DNA of 35,126 nt from Deinococcus sp. (lineage in GTDB: Bacteria; Deinococcota; Deinococci; Deinococcales; Deinococcaceae): NCBI RefSeq assembly GCF_018260405.1, contig NZ_JAGLBG010000015.1, forward strand, positions 1-35,126. Reading direction: 5' to 3'. The stretch's first letter is position 1, and every line of letters starts with the position of its first letter. Under the pieces are notes generated by a model, which was given only the letters and a program-made list of their open reading frames with translations, made no database searches and had not been told where the DNA came from. This document shows, piece by piece, positions 1 to 7,679 of the stretch. Position numbers and translations under genes: made by a program.

Positions 1-173
1 GCTAGGGTAAGCTGCGCGTTCCACCGTTAAAGCCTAAAACATTTCCCATGGTTAGGGCCTCAGACAGCCTCTCATCAACGCCTCTGTCAGTTTCACAACT
101 CACCGCGTTGATCGCAACCTGAAGACCGTAATTTCAAAGCTGTCCGAACCACGGCCCATACCAGCTTCGCTTA
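1..173. other. Left-edge intergenic sequence, nothing recognised
   Basis: No convincing coding region, RNA or terminator was seen between the window edge and the first 135-bp repeat. The open frame crossing 100-294 on the minus strand is mostly repeat sequence. Confidence 0.5.
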
Positions 174-308
174 GAGCATTGTGCAAAAAGATGGCGCTCT
201 TTTGACCATCTTTTTGCCGAGTGGAACAAGTGAAAAAGAAAGAGCAGGACGTAGAATGAAGGGCGCGGCGGTGTTGTTCCGACCTGCCCCTCATTCGGAG
301 AATGGCTC
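174..308 (+). repeat. 135-bp dispersed repeat, family A copy 1
   Basis: This is one of three copies of exactly 135 bp in the window; the others are 2839-2973 (inverted) and 23848-23982. The three align end to end without gaps by eye. Copy 1 and the reverse complement of copy 2 differ at about 15 positions. The ends are short imperfect inverted repeats (GAGCATT at the left, AATGGCTC at the right), and the element is flanked by TA on both sides. No transposase is encoded, so it looks like a MITE or one of the small non-coding repeats known from Deinococcus genomes. Frames on both strands stay open through all copies, but I do not regard them as genes. Confidence 0.9.
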
Positions 309-338
309 TAATTCTGGCGTAGTCGGGAACCGGTCTGC

Positions 339-791
339 TTAGGCGCTGGCCTGCTCCTGAGACTGCACGTCGCGCTTGAGCCGCGCAAGAATGGCTCCCA
401 TTCCGCGCATCCGCATCGGGGTAATCAGTTCGCTAAGGCCCATCTCCATATAGAACTGGTCGGGCACGCTGAGGATCGTTTCGGGCGACTCGCCGTTCAG
501 GGCATCGCGCAAAATGCCCGCGTAGCCGCGCACGGTGGGGGCCTCCTCAGGCACCTTGAAAAACATCTGCACGCCGCCCTGCTCGTCTCGCTCGGTTACC
601 AGAAAAAACGGGCTGGTGCATTCGGGCACCGGCTGCATGAATTCGGGGTGCTCGGTGTATTTTGCGGGCAGGGCAGGCAGCCGCTTGCTGTAATCCAGCA
701 GCGCTTGCAGACGCATGGTCTTGGGCACACTTTTGAACATACCCACGATGGTCTGAAGTTTTTCCGGCAGGGCGGGGGCTTCGGAAGTCAT
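339..791 (-). CDS. sufE: SufE family sulfur-acceptor protein
   Basis: A 150-residue protein of usual SufE length. SufE accepts persulfide sulfur from the cysteine desulfurase SufS and passes it to the SufBCD scaffold during Fe-S cluster assembly in the cytoplasm. The fold pattern is recognisable: an N-terminal helix (KLQTIVGMFK), the KRLPALP segment, and an acceptor cysteine at residue 58 in VPECTSPFF, where E. coli SufE has GCQS. It ends with the helix containing ITPMRMRGMGAILARLK. A -10 box (TACAGT on the minus strand, 797-802) lies 5 nt before the ATG with no Shine-Dalgarno, so the mRNA is probably leaderless. It is divergent from a rhodanese gene, which suggests shared sulfur-transfer work, although no sufS or sufBCD is in the window. 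Assignment to the SufE fold is fairly sure; the partner is inferred. Confidence 0.88.
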   Translation of the reverse strand: MTSEAPALPEKLQTIVGMFKSVPKTMRLQALLDYSKRLPALPAKYTEHPEFMQPVPECTSPFFLVTERDEQGGVQMFFKVPEEAPTVRGYAGILRDALNGESPETILSVPDQFYMEMGLSELITPMRMRGMGAILARLKRDVQSQEQASA

Positions 792-939
792 ACGTCACTG
801 TAACGCCGACCCACTGGCAGGCATAGTGAGGTCTGTCCAGTTGACCCCTTTTATCAACTATAGAGGCTGGCCTAGAATGCGGGCGTAACGTTCAAGCGTC
901 ACCACAGTAAGCAAGTGTCACCCCAAGGAGAAAAAGGCT

Positions 940-1800
940 ATGGAATACGCAAAAGATGTACTGGTCAGCACTGATTGGGTCGCCCAGAACCTGGGCAAGC
1001 CCGGCGTAAAGCTCGTGGAAGTCGACGAAGATATTCTGCTGTACGAAACCGGCCACATTCCCGGCGCGGTTAAGCTCGACTGGCAGGGCGACCTGTGGCA
1101 CCCGGTCGAGCGCGACTACATTCAGGAGGCGGGTGTGGCCGAGCTGCTGGGCAAACTGGGCATCAGCCCCAGTGACACCGTGGTGCTGTACGGCGACAAG
1201 AGCAACTGGTGGGCCAGCTACGCCTACTGGTTTCTCAGCTATAGCGGCGTAAAAAACCTCAAGATCATGAATGGGGGCCGCCAGAAGTGGACCGAGGAAA
1301 ACCGCGAACTGACTACCGATGCCCCGCAGATCACGCCCACCATCTACCCTACCCCACAGCGCAACCATCACCTGCGGGCGCTGCGTGAGGAAGTGCGTGG
1401 CCACCTTGCGGGCGTGCAGGCCGGGCAAAACGCCCTAGTGGACGTTCGCAGCCCCGACGAATTTAGCGGCAAGGTGACTCACATGCCCAACTACCCGCAA
1501 GAAGGCGTCCTGCGCGGCGGCCACATTCCCGGCGCCCGTAACATTCCCTGGGCCAAAGCCACCAACGAGGACGGCACCTTCAAGACCGCCGACGAACTCA
1601 AGGCCCTGTACGGCGGCGAAGGCGTAACGCCCGACAAAGACGTGATCGCCTACTGCCGCATCGCCGAGCGCAGTTCTCATAGCTGGTTCGTGCTGCACGA
1701 GCTGCTGGGCTACCCCAGGGTCCGCAACTACGACGGCAGCTGGACCGAGTGGGGCAACGCCGTGGGCATGCCTATCGAAAAGACCTATAGCGAAAGCTGA
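940..1800 (+). CDS. Two-domain sulfurtransferase (thiosulfate sulfurtransferase, rhodanese)
   Basis: A 286-residue tandem rhodanese. It transfers sulfane sulfur from thiosulfate or a related donor to cyanide or thiol acceptors through a cysteine persulfide. The N-terminal inactive domain has the VKLVEVDEDILLYETGHIPGA start. The catalytic domain begins near LVDVRSPDEFSG and carries Cys239 in the loop CRIAERS, the form found in mycobacterial CysA-type enzymes rather than the CG(S/A)GVT loop of mercaptopyruvate sulfurtransferases. The ATG is supported by the Shine-Dalgarno AAGGAGAAA about 7 nt upstream. It is divergently paired with the SufE gene and followed at once by a good hairpin terminator, so it is probably monocistronic. 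The family is certain; the physiological substrate is not. Confidence 0.93.
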   Translation: MEYAKDVLVSTDWVAQNLGKPGVKLVEVDEDILLYETGHIPGAVKLDWQGDLWHPVERDYIQEAGVAELLGKLGISPSDTVVLYGDKSNWWASYAYWFLSYSGVKNLKIMNGGRQKWTEENRELTTDAPQITPTIYPTPQRNHHLRALREEVRGHLAGVQAGQNALVDVRSPDEFSGKVTHMPNYPQEGVLRGGHIPGARNIPWAKATNEDGTFKTADELKALYGGEGVTPDKDVIAYCRIAERSSHSWFVLHELLGYPRVRNYDGSWTEWGNAVGMPIEKTYSES

Positions 1801-1823
1801 ACGCACAAGCAGCTTCTTGACCA

Positions 1824-1853
1824 GCGTGGGCGACAGCAGTAGCCCGCGCTTTT
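1824..1853 (+). terminator. Rho-independent terminator after the sulfurtransferase
   Basis: Stem GCGTGGGC (1824-1831) pairs with GCCCGCGC (1842-1849), with one G-T wobble and a 10-nt loop. It is followed by TTTTG. It starts 24 nt after the stop codon. Confidence 0.75.
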
Positions 1854-2367
1854 GTTGGCCTGCGCCGAAAGGCAGGAGAACACTTTTCACTAAAGCTATA
1901 GACGGCTTTGAAAGGTCCCAGGGAACCATCTTCAATGTTTACGGGCAGACGGGAGTACAGCAAACTACAGTCTCTCACGTGAGTAGCGGGCGAGTGTAGA
2001 ACCGCTGAGAGGCGGGGTGTGTTCAGTACCGGACGATTTCGGCTGAAACGCAGGGAGGAGAGAAGCTGTGCTCAAGGCGTCGCCCGTCGCAGAAGAGATC
2101 GCCGCTCAGATTGAATCCAACACTGCCCGGTTCAACCAGCGCTCCGTATGACCCGGCACCTCCCTAGCAGACTTCTGGCTGAAAGTCTTCACGCGCACAG
2201 GTGAGCAGAAAGTAAGAGAAGGGAAATAGTCGCCGCTTTACCCTGGAGGCAGTCAGCAATCCTGGTCGCTGGCCTTCAGGTAAACAGGGCCTGTATGGGA
2301 CATTTTTTACACTCGTCCCACCAGCTAGGGGAAGGTAACGGCAACCATTTATGGATAAGGTAACCCA
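1854..2367. other. Intergenic region with a repeat remnant
   Basis: About 510 bp with no convincing gene. Short open frames here (for example 1817-1999 on +) lack a ribosome binding site and family resemblance. A copy of the ATTGAATC...TTCAACC hairpin module with a GCTCCGTATGA end sits at about 2106-2151. The promoter of the following gene must lie in the last 100 bp, but I could not place it with confidence. Confidence 0.5.
2106..2151 (+). repeat. Family B right-end remnant (ATTGAATC hairpin module)
   Basis: GATTGAATCC, a short loop with ACTGCCCGG, then TTCAACC and CTCCGTATGA. This matches the right ends of the bounded family B elements at 12366-12576 and 20318-20448. The trailing TGA fits the TNA flank of the family. 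No matching left end was found, so it is probably a decayed copy. Confidence 0.6.
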
Positions 2368-2808
2368 ATGACAATCGTAATCATCCTGCTTATCATCGTG
2401 GCGATAATCGCTGCTCTGCGGATGCGCCGCGTCGTGAGCGACCGGGCGGCAGAGACTTCACAAGATTTTCCGGTGGTCACCCCGCCCGGCACGCGCGACC
2501 TCGACGAGGAAACGGCGGCCCGTCCCGAAATCGATGCTATGGCCCTGGCCTCGGCACGGGCCACAGTGTCCCAGGAAGTGCCCGACGAGGTGCTTAAGGA
2601 CGTGCTGCTCGACGCCACGCCCCAGCAGGCAGCCAGACTGTTTGCGGGTGTATCACACGAAGTTATGGCCGGAGCGATTGGAGAGCAGACCTCCGGGGTG
2701 CATATCCAGGGCCATGCCGGAGCCGATGACCTCGCCAAACTCGATAACCTGAGCAGCGCCGTGGACGATCTCGATTTCTGGAACTTCGGTGAAGACAAGC
2801 CCGCCTGA
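2368..2808 (+). CDS. Small membrane-anchored protein of unknown function
   Basis: 146 residues. The first ~18 residues are a hydrophobic anchor rich in I, V, L and A, followed by RMRRVV, which predicts a single N-terminal membrane segment with the rest cytoplasmic. The soluble part is acidic, with several D/E clusters and a helical middle (VPDEVLKDVLLDATPQQAARL). It ends in LDFWNFGEDKPA. No catalytic motif or known domain was recognised. Codon use is strongly GC-biased at third positions, as in neighbouring genes, which supports a real gene. AAGG lies about 9 nt before the ATG. The gene sits between a degenerate repeat remnant and a 135-bp family A repeat. Function unknown. Confidence 0.7.
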   Translation: MTIVIILLIIVAIIAALRMRRVVSDRAAETSQDFPVVTPPGTRDLDEETAARPEIDAMALASARATVSQEVPDEVLKDVLLDATPQQAARLFAGVSHEVMAGAIGEQTSGVHIQGHAGADDLAKLDNLSSAVDDLDFWNFGEDKPA

Positions 2809-2838
2809 GCGCTGCGGAAACCTGCCAGCTGCACGCTA

Positions 2839-2973
2839 GACCAGTTCTCCGAATGATGGGCACGTCGGCAAAATACCGCCGCCCCCTTCATTCTCCGTCC
2901 TGCTCTTTCTTGTTCACTCGCTCCACTCGGCAACAAGATGGTCAAAAGAGCACCATCTTTTTGCACAATGCTC
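2839..2973 (-). repeat. 135-bp dispersed repeat, family A copy 2 (inverted)
   Basis: The reverse complement aligns end to end with copies 1 and 3. TA flanks both sides (CTA before GACC; CTCTAA after). It lies 31 bp downstream of the anchored protein gene and opposes copy 1, so the two form a 2.5-kb-spaced inverted pair around the SufE and rhodanese genes. Confidence 0.9.
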
Positions 2974-3070
2974 TAAGTGACTGCCCGGTACAGTTGCGCC
3001 GCAGAGCGGATTCGCGCGCTTTCTCTGGATACGTGCAACTAGAACCGGGAAGTACAGAGCACCAAACGAT

Positions 3071-3076
3071 TATTCT
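3071..3076 (+). promoter_or_regulatory. -10 box of a leaderless transcript (holin-like gene)
   Basis: TATTCT ends 6 nt before the ATG at 3083, so transcription should start at or next to the start codon. No ribosome binding site is present and no clear -35 was seen. Confidence 0.5.
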
Positions 3077-3082
3077 CTGAAC

Positions 3083-3448
3083 ATGGGATTTCTTCTTCGG
3101 CTCGCCATCAATGCGCTGGCACTTTATCTGCTGACCCGTGTGTACGGCGGCGTGTGGTTCGATCCTGGAAGTACGGCCAGCAACGTCGTGCTGGCGGCGC
3201 TGGTCATGGGCATCGTGAACGCGCTGATTCGCCCGGTGCTGCTGCTGCTTTCCCTGCCGATCAACCTGCTGACCCTGGGGCTGTTTACCCTGGTCGTCAA
3301 TGCGGTGGTGCTGGAACTGGTCGCCGCACTGACCCGGCTTAACGTGGCGGGCTTCGGGGGCGCTTTCGTGGGGGCCATCGTACTGACGGTCATTTCCTGG
3401 CTCCTCGACTCGCTGGTCGGCGCACTAGGACTGGACAGACGCCAGTGA
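3083..3448 (+). CDS. Phage holin family / YvlD-like small membrane protein
   Basis: 121 residues, almost entirely hydrophobic, with four predicted membrane segments: about 3-20, 30-53, 56-80 and 90-112. The pattern LAINALALYLLTRVYGG, VMGIVNALIRPVLLLLSLP and NLLTLGLFTLVVNAVVLEL is characteristic of the COG1950 (YvlD / superfamily IV holin-like) family. Despite the family name these are ordinary chromosomal inner-membrane proteins in many bacteria, and nothing around it is phage-like. The start is supported by a -10 box 6 nt upstream. Its stop overlaps a GTG of a short downstream frame. Role unknown beyond being membrane-embedded. Confidence 0.85.
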   Translation: MGFLLRLAINALALYLLTRVYGGVWFDPGSTASNVVLAALVMGIVNALIRPVLLLLSLPINLLTLGLFTLVVNAVVLELVAALTRLNVAGFGGAFVGAIVLTVISWLLDSLVGALGLDRRQ

Positions 3449-3678
3449 CACCTCTTACGCAGGCAAGTCAAGGGGCCGAACGAAGTCACTTTCCCCAGGT
3501 ATTGACTGACCCGGTAACGTTGTCCTACGCACCGGCTAAGCGCGCCGTGATCGGGTTCGTGCCAGTCAGGGGGTATCTACACGGGGGCCACGCCAGCTAC
3601 CCGCGTGATCTGAAACGTCAGGCGCAGCTGGCCGCCATGCCACTGGGACCAAGACACCCGGCGGGAGCGACACGGTGA
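3445..3678 (+). CDS. Doubtful 77-residue ORF bridging two genes
   Basis: The frame begins at a GTG overlapping the stop of the holin-like gene (GTGA) and ends at a TGA overlapping the GTG start of the PilT/PilU gene. That would be a perfect translationally coupled arrangement. Against it: there is no clear Shine-Dalgarno, codon use lacks the strong GC3 bias of its neighbours, and the product resembles no family. The span could equally be a pilT leader: TTGACT at about 3502 is a possible -35, but no good -10 pairs with it. Listed because of the double overlap, with low confidence. Confidence 0.25.
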   Translation: MTPLTQASQGAERSHFPQVLTDPVTLSYAPAKRAVIGFVPVRGYLHGGHASYPRDLKRQAQLAAMPLGPRHPAGATR

Positions 3679-4751
3679 CCTTCGACGAACTGCTGCACGA
3701 AATGGTCGCCAGGCGCGTATCGGATGTTCACCTGCAAGCCGGAAGCCCGCCGATGGGCCGGATCGACGGCCTGCTGGTGCCCTTTGGCGAGCAGCCGCTG
3801 AAGCCCGCCGATACCCTGGCGCTGGCGCTGGCCCTGCTGAGCGCAGATGAGCGCGAGGATTTCGAGTACCGCAACGAACTGGATACTGCCTACAGCCTGC
3901 CGGGGCTGGGGCGTTTCCGCTGCAACATCTTCCGGCAGCGCGGCGCGGTGGGCATCGTGATGCGGGTGGTCACCGACGCCATTCCCAGTTTCGAGGCGCT
4001 GGGACTGCCCGCCGAGGTTATGACCGAATTCGCGGGCAAGACACGCGGCCTGGTTCTGATTACCGGACCGACGGGCAGCGGCAAAAGCACCAGCGTGGCC
4101 AGTCTGATCGACTACATCAACCGCCACTTGGCGGGCAACATCATCACCATCGAAGACCCTATCGAAATTCTGCACAAAAACAAGAAAAGTATCGTGGTGC
4201 AGCGGGAAGTCGGCAACGACACCAAGGACTTTCGCACGGCCCTGAAATACGCCATGCGCCAGGACCCCGACGTGATCATGATCGGCGAGATGCGCGACAA
4301 AGAAACCGTTGAGGCGGCCCTGAGTGCGGCGCAGACCGGGCATCTGGTCATCAGCACGCTGCACACCCAGGACGCTGTGCGGAGCGTCAACCGCATCATC
4401 GACTTCTTTGCCCCCTACGAACGCGAGCAGATTCGTAAACTGCTGGCCGAGTCGCTCAGCGGTATCGTCAGTCAGCGTCTACTGCCCCGCGCCGACGGCC
4501 TGGGCCGCGTGCTGGGCACCGAGGTGCTGCTTAATACGCCGCTGGTGCAGGATTACATTAGGGATGAGGACAAGACGCCGCTCATTAAAGACGCTCTGCT
4601 CGAAGACAATATTCGAGGGATGCACACCTTCGATCAGTACCTTGTCAAGCTGTATTCCGAGGGGCTGATTACGCTGGACGCGGCTCTGGAAGCGGCCACC
4701 AGTCCCCACGAGGTCAGGCTACTGGTGACCCGAAGCAACGAACGCTACTGA
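3675..4751 (+). CDS. pilT: Type IV pilus retraction ATPase, PilT/PilU family
   Basis: 358 residues, standard length for PilT/PilU. This cytoplasmic hexameric ATPase depolymerises type IV pili, powering twitching and DNA uptake. Visible motifs: N-terminal MTFDELLHEMVARRVSDVHL, Walker A GPTGSGKST (about residues 131-139), the Asp box around ITIEDPIE, Walker B PDVIMIGEMRD, and the His box GHLVISTLHT. The classic PilT C-terminal AIRNLIRE motif is replaced by a segment reading DYIRDEDKTPLIKDALLED and then MHTFDQYLVKLY. That is closer to PilU or to accessory PilT paralogues, so PilU is a real alternative. The GTG start follows GGGAG at 3663. It is not next to other pilus genes. Confidence 0.9.
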   Translation: MTFDELLHEMVARRVSDVHLQAGSPPMGRIDGLLVPFGEQPLKPADTLALALALLSADEREDFEYRNELDTAYSLPGLGRFRCNIFRQRGAVGIVMRVVTDAIPSFEALGLPAEVMTEFAGKTRGLVLITGPTGSGKSTSVASLIDYINRHLAGNIITIEDPIEILHKNKKSIVVQREVGNDTKDFRTALKYAMRQDPDVIMIGEMRDKETVEAALSAAQTGHLVISTLHTQDAVRSVNRIIDFFAPYEREQIRKLLAESLSGIVSQRLLPRADGLGRVLGTEVLLNTPLVQDYIRDEDKTPLIKDALLEDNIRGMHTFDQYLVKLYSEGLITLDAALEAATSPHEVRLLVTRSNERY

Positions 4752-4848
4752 GGTCCGGTGCGCGGCAGGCAAGCGGGCGGCTTCTTGCAGGGAGGCTAAA
4801 ACCGAGTTCCGTTCATCCGAGTTGCCGGACAGCATCAGCCAAAAGCCT

Positions 4849-4854
4849 TATAAT
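4849..4854 (+). promoter_or_regulatory. Consensus -10 box of greA, leaderless
   Basis: A perfect TATAAT ends 8 nt before the greA ATG. Transcription would start at or within a base or two of the start codon. TTGCCG lies upstream at 4822, but its 21-nt spacing is too long for a standard -35. Confidence 0.65.
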
Positions 4855-4862
4855 CGGAAGCT

Positions 4863-5333
4863 ATGACCAAAGAACGCATTCCCATGACCCAGCGCGGCTA
4901 CGACAAGTTGCAGGAAACGCTGCGACACCTCAAGACCACGCGGCGGGAACAGATCAGCGAATACATGGGTTCGGCCATTGCCGACGGCGACCTGCGTGAA
5001 AGTGCCGCCTATGACGAAGCCCGCATGCAGCAGAGTGAAAACGAAAGCCGCATCGTGCAGATCGAGCACCAGCTCGAAAATGCCCAGATCATTCCCGAGG
5101 ACGCCACCGGCGCGATTGGTCTGGGGGCTAAAGTGGTGGTGAGAGACGAAAAAGGCAAGGACCGCCAGTTTGAGCTGGTCGGCACCTACGAGGTCGATGT
5201 GCTCAAAGGCAAGGTCAGCGACGCCAGCCCCATCGGCAAGGCCCTCGGAGGCAAGCGGGCCGGTGACACCCTGGAATTGCAGGGAGCCAAAGGCGCAACC
5301 ACCAAATTTACGGTCGTCAGCGTCGAGTACTGA
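4863..5333 (+). CDS. greA: Transcription elongation factor GreA
   Basis: 156 residues, the normal GreA length. GreA inserts its N-terminal coiled coil into the RNA polymerase secondary channel and stimulates cleavage of backtracked RNA. The N-terminal half is the expected coiled coil. Its tip reads DGDLRESAAYDEAR, keeping the two catalytic acidic residues (Asp43 and Glu46, matching E. coli Asp41/Glu44). This is cleavage-competent GreA and not the Gfh1-type inhibitor paralogue. The C-terminal FKBP-like globular domain spans about 80-156 and ends KFTVVSVEY. It is transcribed from its own promoter with TATAAT 8 nt before the ATG, and terminates at a strong hairpin 18 nt after the stop. Convergent with the helicase gene. 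Confidence 0.96.
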   Translation: MTKERIPMTQRGYDKLQETLRHLKTTRREQISEYMGSAIADGDLRESAAYDEARMQQSENESRIVQIEHQLENAQIIPEDATGAIGLGAKVVVRDEKGKDRQFELVGTYEVDVLKGKVSDASPIGKALGGKRAGDTLELQGAKGATTKFTVVSVEY

Positions 5334-5351
5334 AGTCCAGCACGTCAAGGG

Positions 5352-5386
5352 AAAACGCCCAACCGTATCTGGCTGGGCGTTTTTCC
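5352..5386 (+). terminator. Bidirectional Rho-independent terminator between greA and helD
   Basis: Stem AAAACGCCCA (5352-5361) pairs with TGGGCGTTTT (5374-5383), with T-runs in both directions. It serves greA on the plus strand. It would also sit close to the helD stop codon on the minus strand if the 112-bp family B element at 5402-5513 were absent. Confidence 0.85.
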
Positions 5387-5401
5387 ATTGCTTTATGCTC
5401 A

Positions 5402-5513
5402 TACGAACTGCGCTCAAGCAGGTCCGTTTTGCCCAAGACAGCGGTCAGGCCCCTTTCTGGGTGCCGCTCTGCCCAAGAGGGCACCGCCTGCGGCGCAGCT
5501 CTCCGAGTCCGTA
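5402..5513 (-). mobile_element. Family B MITE-like element (112 bp) at the helD stop codon
   Basis: The left end TACGAACTGCG and the right end read inwards (TACGGACTCGG) form an inverted repeat. The element is flanked by a TCA direct repeat at 5399-5401 and 5514-5516, and the right-hand TCA is the helD stop codon (TGA) itself. The interior holds two modules shared with other elements: a hairpin module with GGGTGCCGCTCT...AGAGGGCACC, and a GCGGCGCAGCTCT module. No coding capacity. The orientation is assigned from the gene it abuts. Confidence 0.8.
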
Positions 5514-7679
5514 TCATTCGCGCACCAGCGGGTGCAGCTCGCCTGCGCTGGTCAGGGCCAGCCAGTGCAGAGCGCGGCTGGCCGACACGTACAGCAATCG
5601 GCGCTCGTACTCGGTGCTGTCGTCATAGGTCTGCTCGTTACACTGAGCGACGATCGCGGCGCTGAATTCCAGCCCCTTGGCGAGGTTGACTGGCAAAATA
5701 ACCAGCCCGCCCTTGTAGCGGTGTTCCTGCGTAGTGATCGGCTGCGCATCGGTGTCGTAGTCGTGCAGCTCTTCGCTAAGACGCTCAGCATCGGCCCCGC
5801 GCCGGGTCACAATGGCGATGTTGGTGTGCCCGGCGGCGCGGGCATCCTTAACCGCCTGGGCAATCAGCGGAAGCTCGTTTTCTCCGCCGCTGTACCGCTG
5901 CACCTCGGCCCCGTCACGGTCTACGCCGCGCACGTCGGCGGCCCGGTTGTAGGTGCTGGCAATTCGTGCCCCCAGTTGCGTGATCTGGCGGGTGCTGCGG
6001 AAGGTGCGCGAGAGAGTTAGCACTTTGGCCCCTGGCAGCTGCGCCTGCACCGCTTCCCAGCTGCTCGGCCCCTTGTAGCCGTGCATCCCCTGGTTCAGGT
6101 CGCCCAGCGCAGTGATGTGGCCGGGGCGCGTGGCCCGCCCCAGGAGCGCGTACAGGAGCGGCGAGTAGTCCTGCGCCTCATCGAGCACTACATGGTCGAA
6201 CAGTTCCAGGCTGCGTCCGTCTTGCCGCCCGATGCCGCCCGTGAAGGCCTGCACCGCCAGCATCAGCGGCAACTCGGTCACATCGGCGTGGGCGCGGCGC
6301 GGGGCCGGAACGCCCGAGAGCGGGTCGGTGAGCAGCAGCTTGATTTCCTTGTCGGTCAGCAGGCCGCTGGCACGCAGCGCGTCGGGGTCGCCCAGCAGGC
6401 GGCGGGTTTCAGTAACGGGCGTGGTCGAGGCGAAAATCTTGCCCAGCAGCGCCGTGAATGGGGCCGCCAGCTGACGGCGCACACTGAGTTCCTCGCCCTC
6501 CGGCACGTTGACCTGGGCCAGCGCGGCGTCATCGAGCAGCTTGCGGAAGCCTGCGCGGTAGCCTTCTTGCGGGTCGGCGGCAAACACGTCGCGCAGAAGG
6601 CCCCCCAGGTCGGCCTGACTGAACGTGACCAGCTTCGGCTCCCGGCCCCGCAACTCGACCGGTTCGCTAAAGCTCTGGCCCGTCAGCGCGTGGTTGAACT
6701 TGTTCCAGAGGTGGTTACGCACCACGTCGAGCATCCGGGCGTCGCCTAGCAGCTTGGCCCGCCGCCACGCCAGCGCCCGGCGGGTGTTGTCGGTGTCGGT
6801 CAGCAGCAGTGTCAGCGTGCGGTCGGTGACTTCCAGTTTTTCCAGCCCCAGCAGCCCGGTGATCCAGCTTTCAGGGGTGGTCACGTTGACGCCCTGCAAC
6901 TCCAGTTCAGGCAAAATGCGGGCCGCGTAAGCCGCCAGCACCTTGTTGGGCATCAGCACCATGCACTTTTCGGGCGCGGCGGTGTGCACGCCACGGTCAC
7001 GGCTGGTCATCCAGGCGAGGCGGTGAAATCCGATAGTGGTTTTCCCCGACCCGGCGGCCCCCTGAATAATCACCGGGGTTCCGGCAGGCCAGCGCATCGC
7101 CTCGTTCTGCTCGGGCTGCAAAGTTTCGACCACGTCACGCATTCCGGCGGTCGACTGTTCTTCGAGTCGCCGAATAAGCACTTCTTCGCGCCCGCCGGTA
7201 TCGCCGCCCTGTTCGTCGTCGTACAGGTCGGTCACGCGCAGCAGGTGCTTGTGCGCCACGTCGAGTTGCCGCCGCCGCCGAATGACACCCTGCCCGCCGC
7301 GCCGGGGAGTCCAGCCCAGCGTGTCGGAATAGAACAGGCTGCCCACTTCCGATTCCCAGCCCACCACGCTATGCCCGCCTTTGGTGTCCAGGAACGCGTG
7401 CTTGCCGATATAGAGGGTCTGCTCACGCCCACCTACGCGCACCGTAAGGCTGCCGAAATACGGCTGATGCACATGCACGCTGAGCATGGCCGCGTGTTCC
7501 TCGGAAGTGTCGGCCATCGTGACCGACGTTTCGAGGTCGGCCCCGGCGTTCTTGTCGCGGTCTTCCCAGAACTCGATCTGGCGAATCATGGCCGCTACCG
7601 TCGCATTCAGATGCTCGGTTTCGTGTTCAAAATCAGGGTGCAGAGCTTGAATCTGGGGGCGCGGTTTAACAGCAGACAT
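5514..7679 (-). CDS. helD: HelD/helicase IV-like superfamily I helicase (UvrD fold)
   Basis: About 721 residues. The N-terminal region (helical start, then PYFGSLTVRVGG, LYIGK and EVGSLFY near residues 80-135) is the domain found in HelD/HelIV proteins ahead of the motor. Motor motifs: Walker A GAAGSGKTT (about 210), Walker B VVLDEAQDYSPL (about 495), TLSRTFRSTRQI (motif IV), and VNLAKGLEFSAAIV and LLYVSASRALHWLAL (motifs V-VI). Family members either unwind DNA or recycle RNA polymerase. D. radiodurans has a related protein, DR1572. Which job this one does is inferred. Start 7679 is chosen over the longer frame (7748) because TATCCT (7687-7692) lies 7 nt upstream, a leaderless arrangement. 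The stop TGA is one half of the 3-bp flank of the family B element. Confidence 0.88.
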   Translation of the reverse strand: MSAVKPRPQIQALHPDFEHETEHLNATVAAMIRQIEFWEDRDKNAGADLETSVTMADTSEEHAAMLSVHVHQPYFGSLTVRVGGREQTLYIGKHAFLDTKGGHSVVGWESEVGSLFYSDTLGWTPRRGGQGVIRRRRQLDVAHKHLLRVTDLYDDEQGGDTGGREEVLIRRLEEQSTAGMRDVVETLQPEQNEAMRWPAGTPVIIQGAAGSGKTTIGFHRLAWMTSRDRGVHTAAPEKCMVLMPNKVLAAYAARILPELELQGVNVTTPESWITGLLGLEKLEVTDRTLTLLLTDTDNTRRALAWRRAKLLGDARMLDVVRNHLWNKFNHALTGQSFSEPVELRGREPKLVTFSQADLGGLLRDVFAADPQEGYRAGFRKLLDDAALAQVNVPEGEELSVRRQLAAPFTALLGKIFASTTPVTETRRLLGDPDALRASGLLTDKEIKLLLTDPLSGVPAPRRAHADVTELPLMLAVQAFTGGIGRQDGRSLELFDHVVLDEAQDYSPLLYALLGRATRPGHITALGDLNQGMHGYKGPSSWEAVQAQLPGAKVLTLSRTFRSTRQITQLGARIASTYNRAADVRGVDRDGAEVQRYSGGENELPLIAQAVKDARAAGHTNIAIVTRRGADAERLSEELHDYDTDAQPITTQEHRYKGGLVILPVNLAKGLEFSAAIVAQCNEQTYDDSTEYERRLLYVSASRALHWLALTSAGELHPLVRE

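Noticed and set aside
100..294. Open frame across family A copy 1, with matching frames in copies 2 (2853-3080) and 3 (23792-23977), and open frames on the opposite strand of copies 2 and 3
   Set aside because: The similarity is the DNA repeat itself; both strands are open, there is no ribosome binding site or leaderless -10, and the frames end at different points in flanking DNA.
1817..1999. 60-codon ORF after the sulfurtransferase
   Set aside because: It overlaps the terminator hairpin and has no start signal or family resemblance.
5402..5513. Considered as a small RNA gene because of the strong hairpins
   Set aside because: Its ends and TNA flanks are explained by the repeat family; no promoter or terminator of its own was seen.
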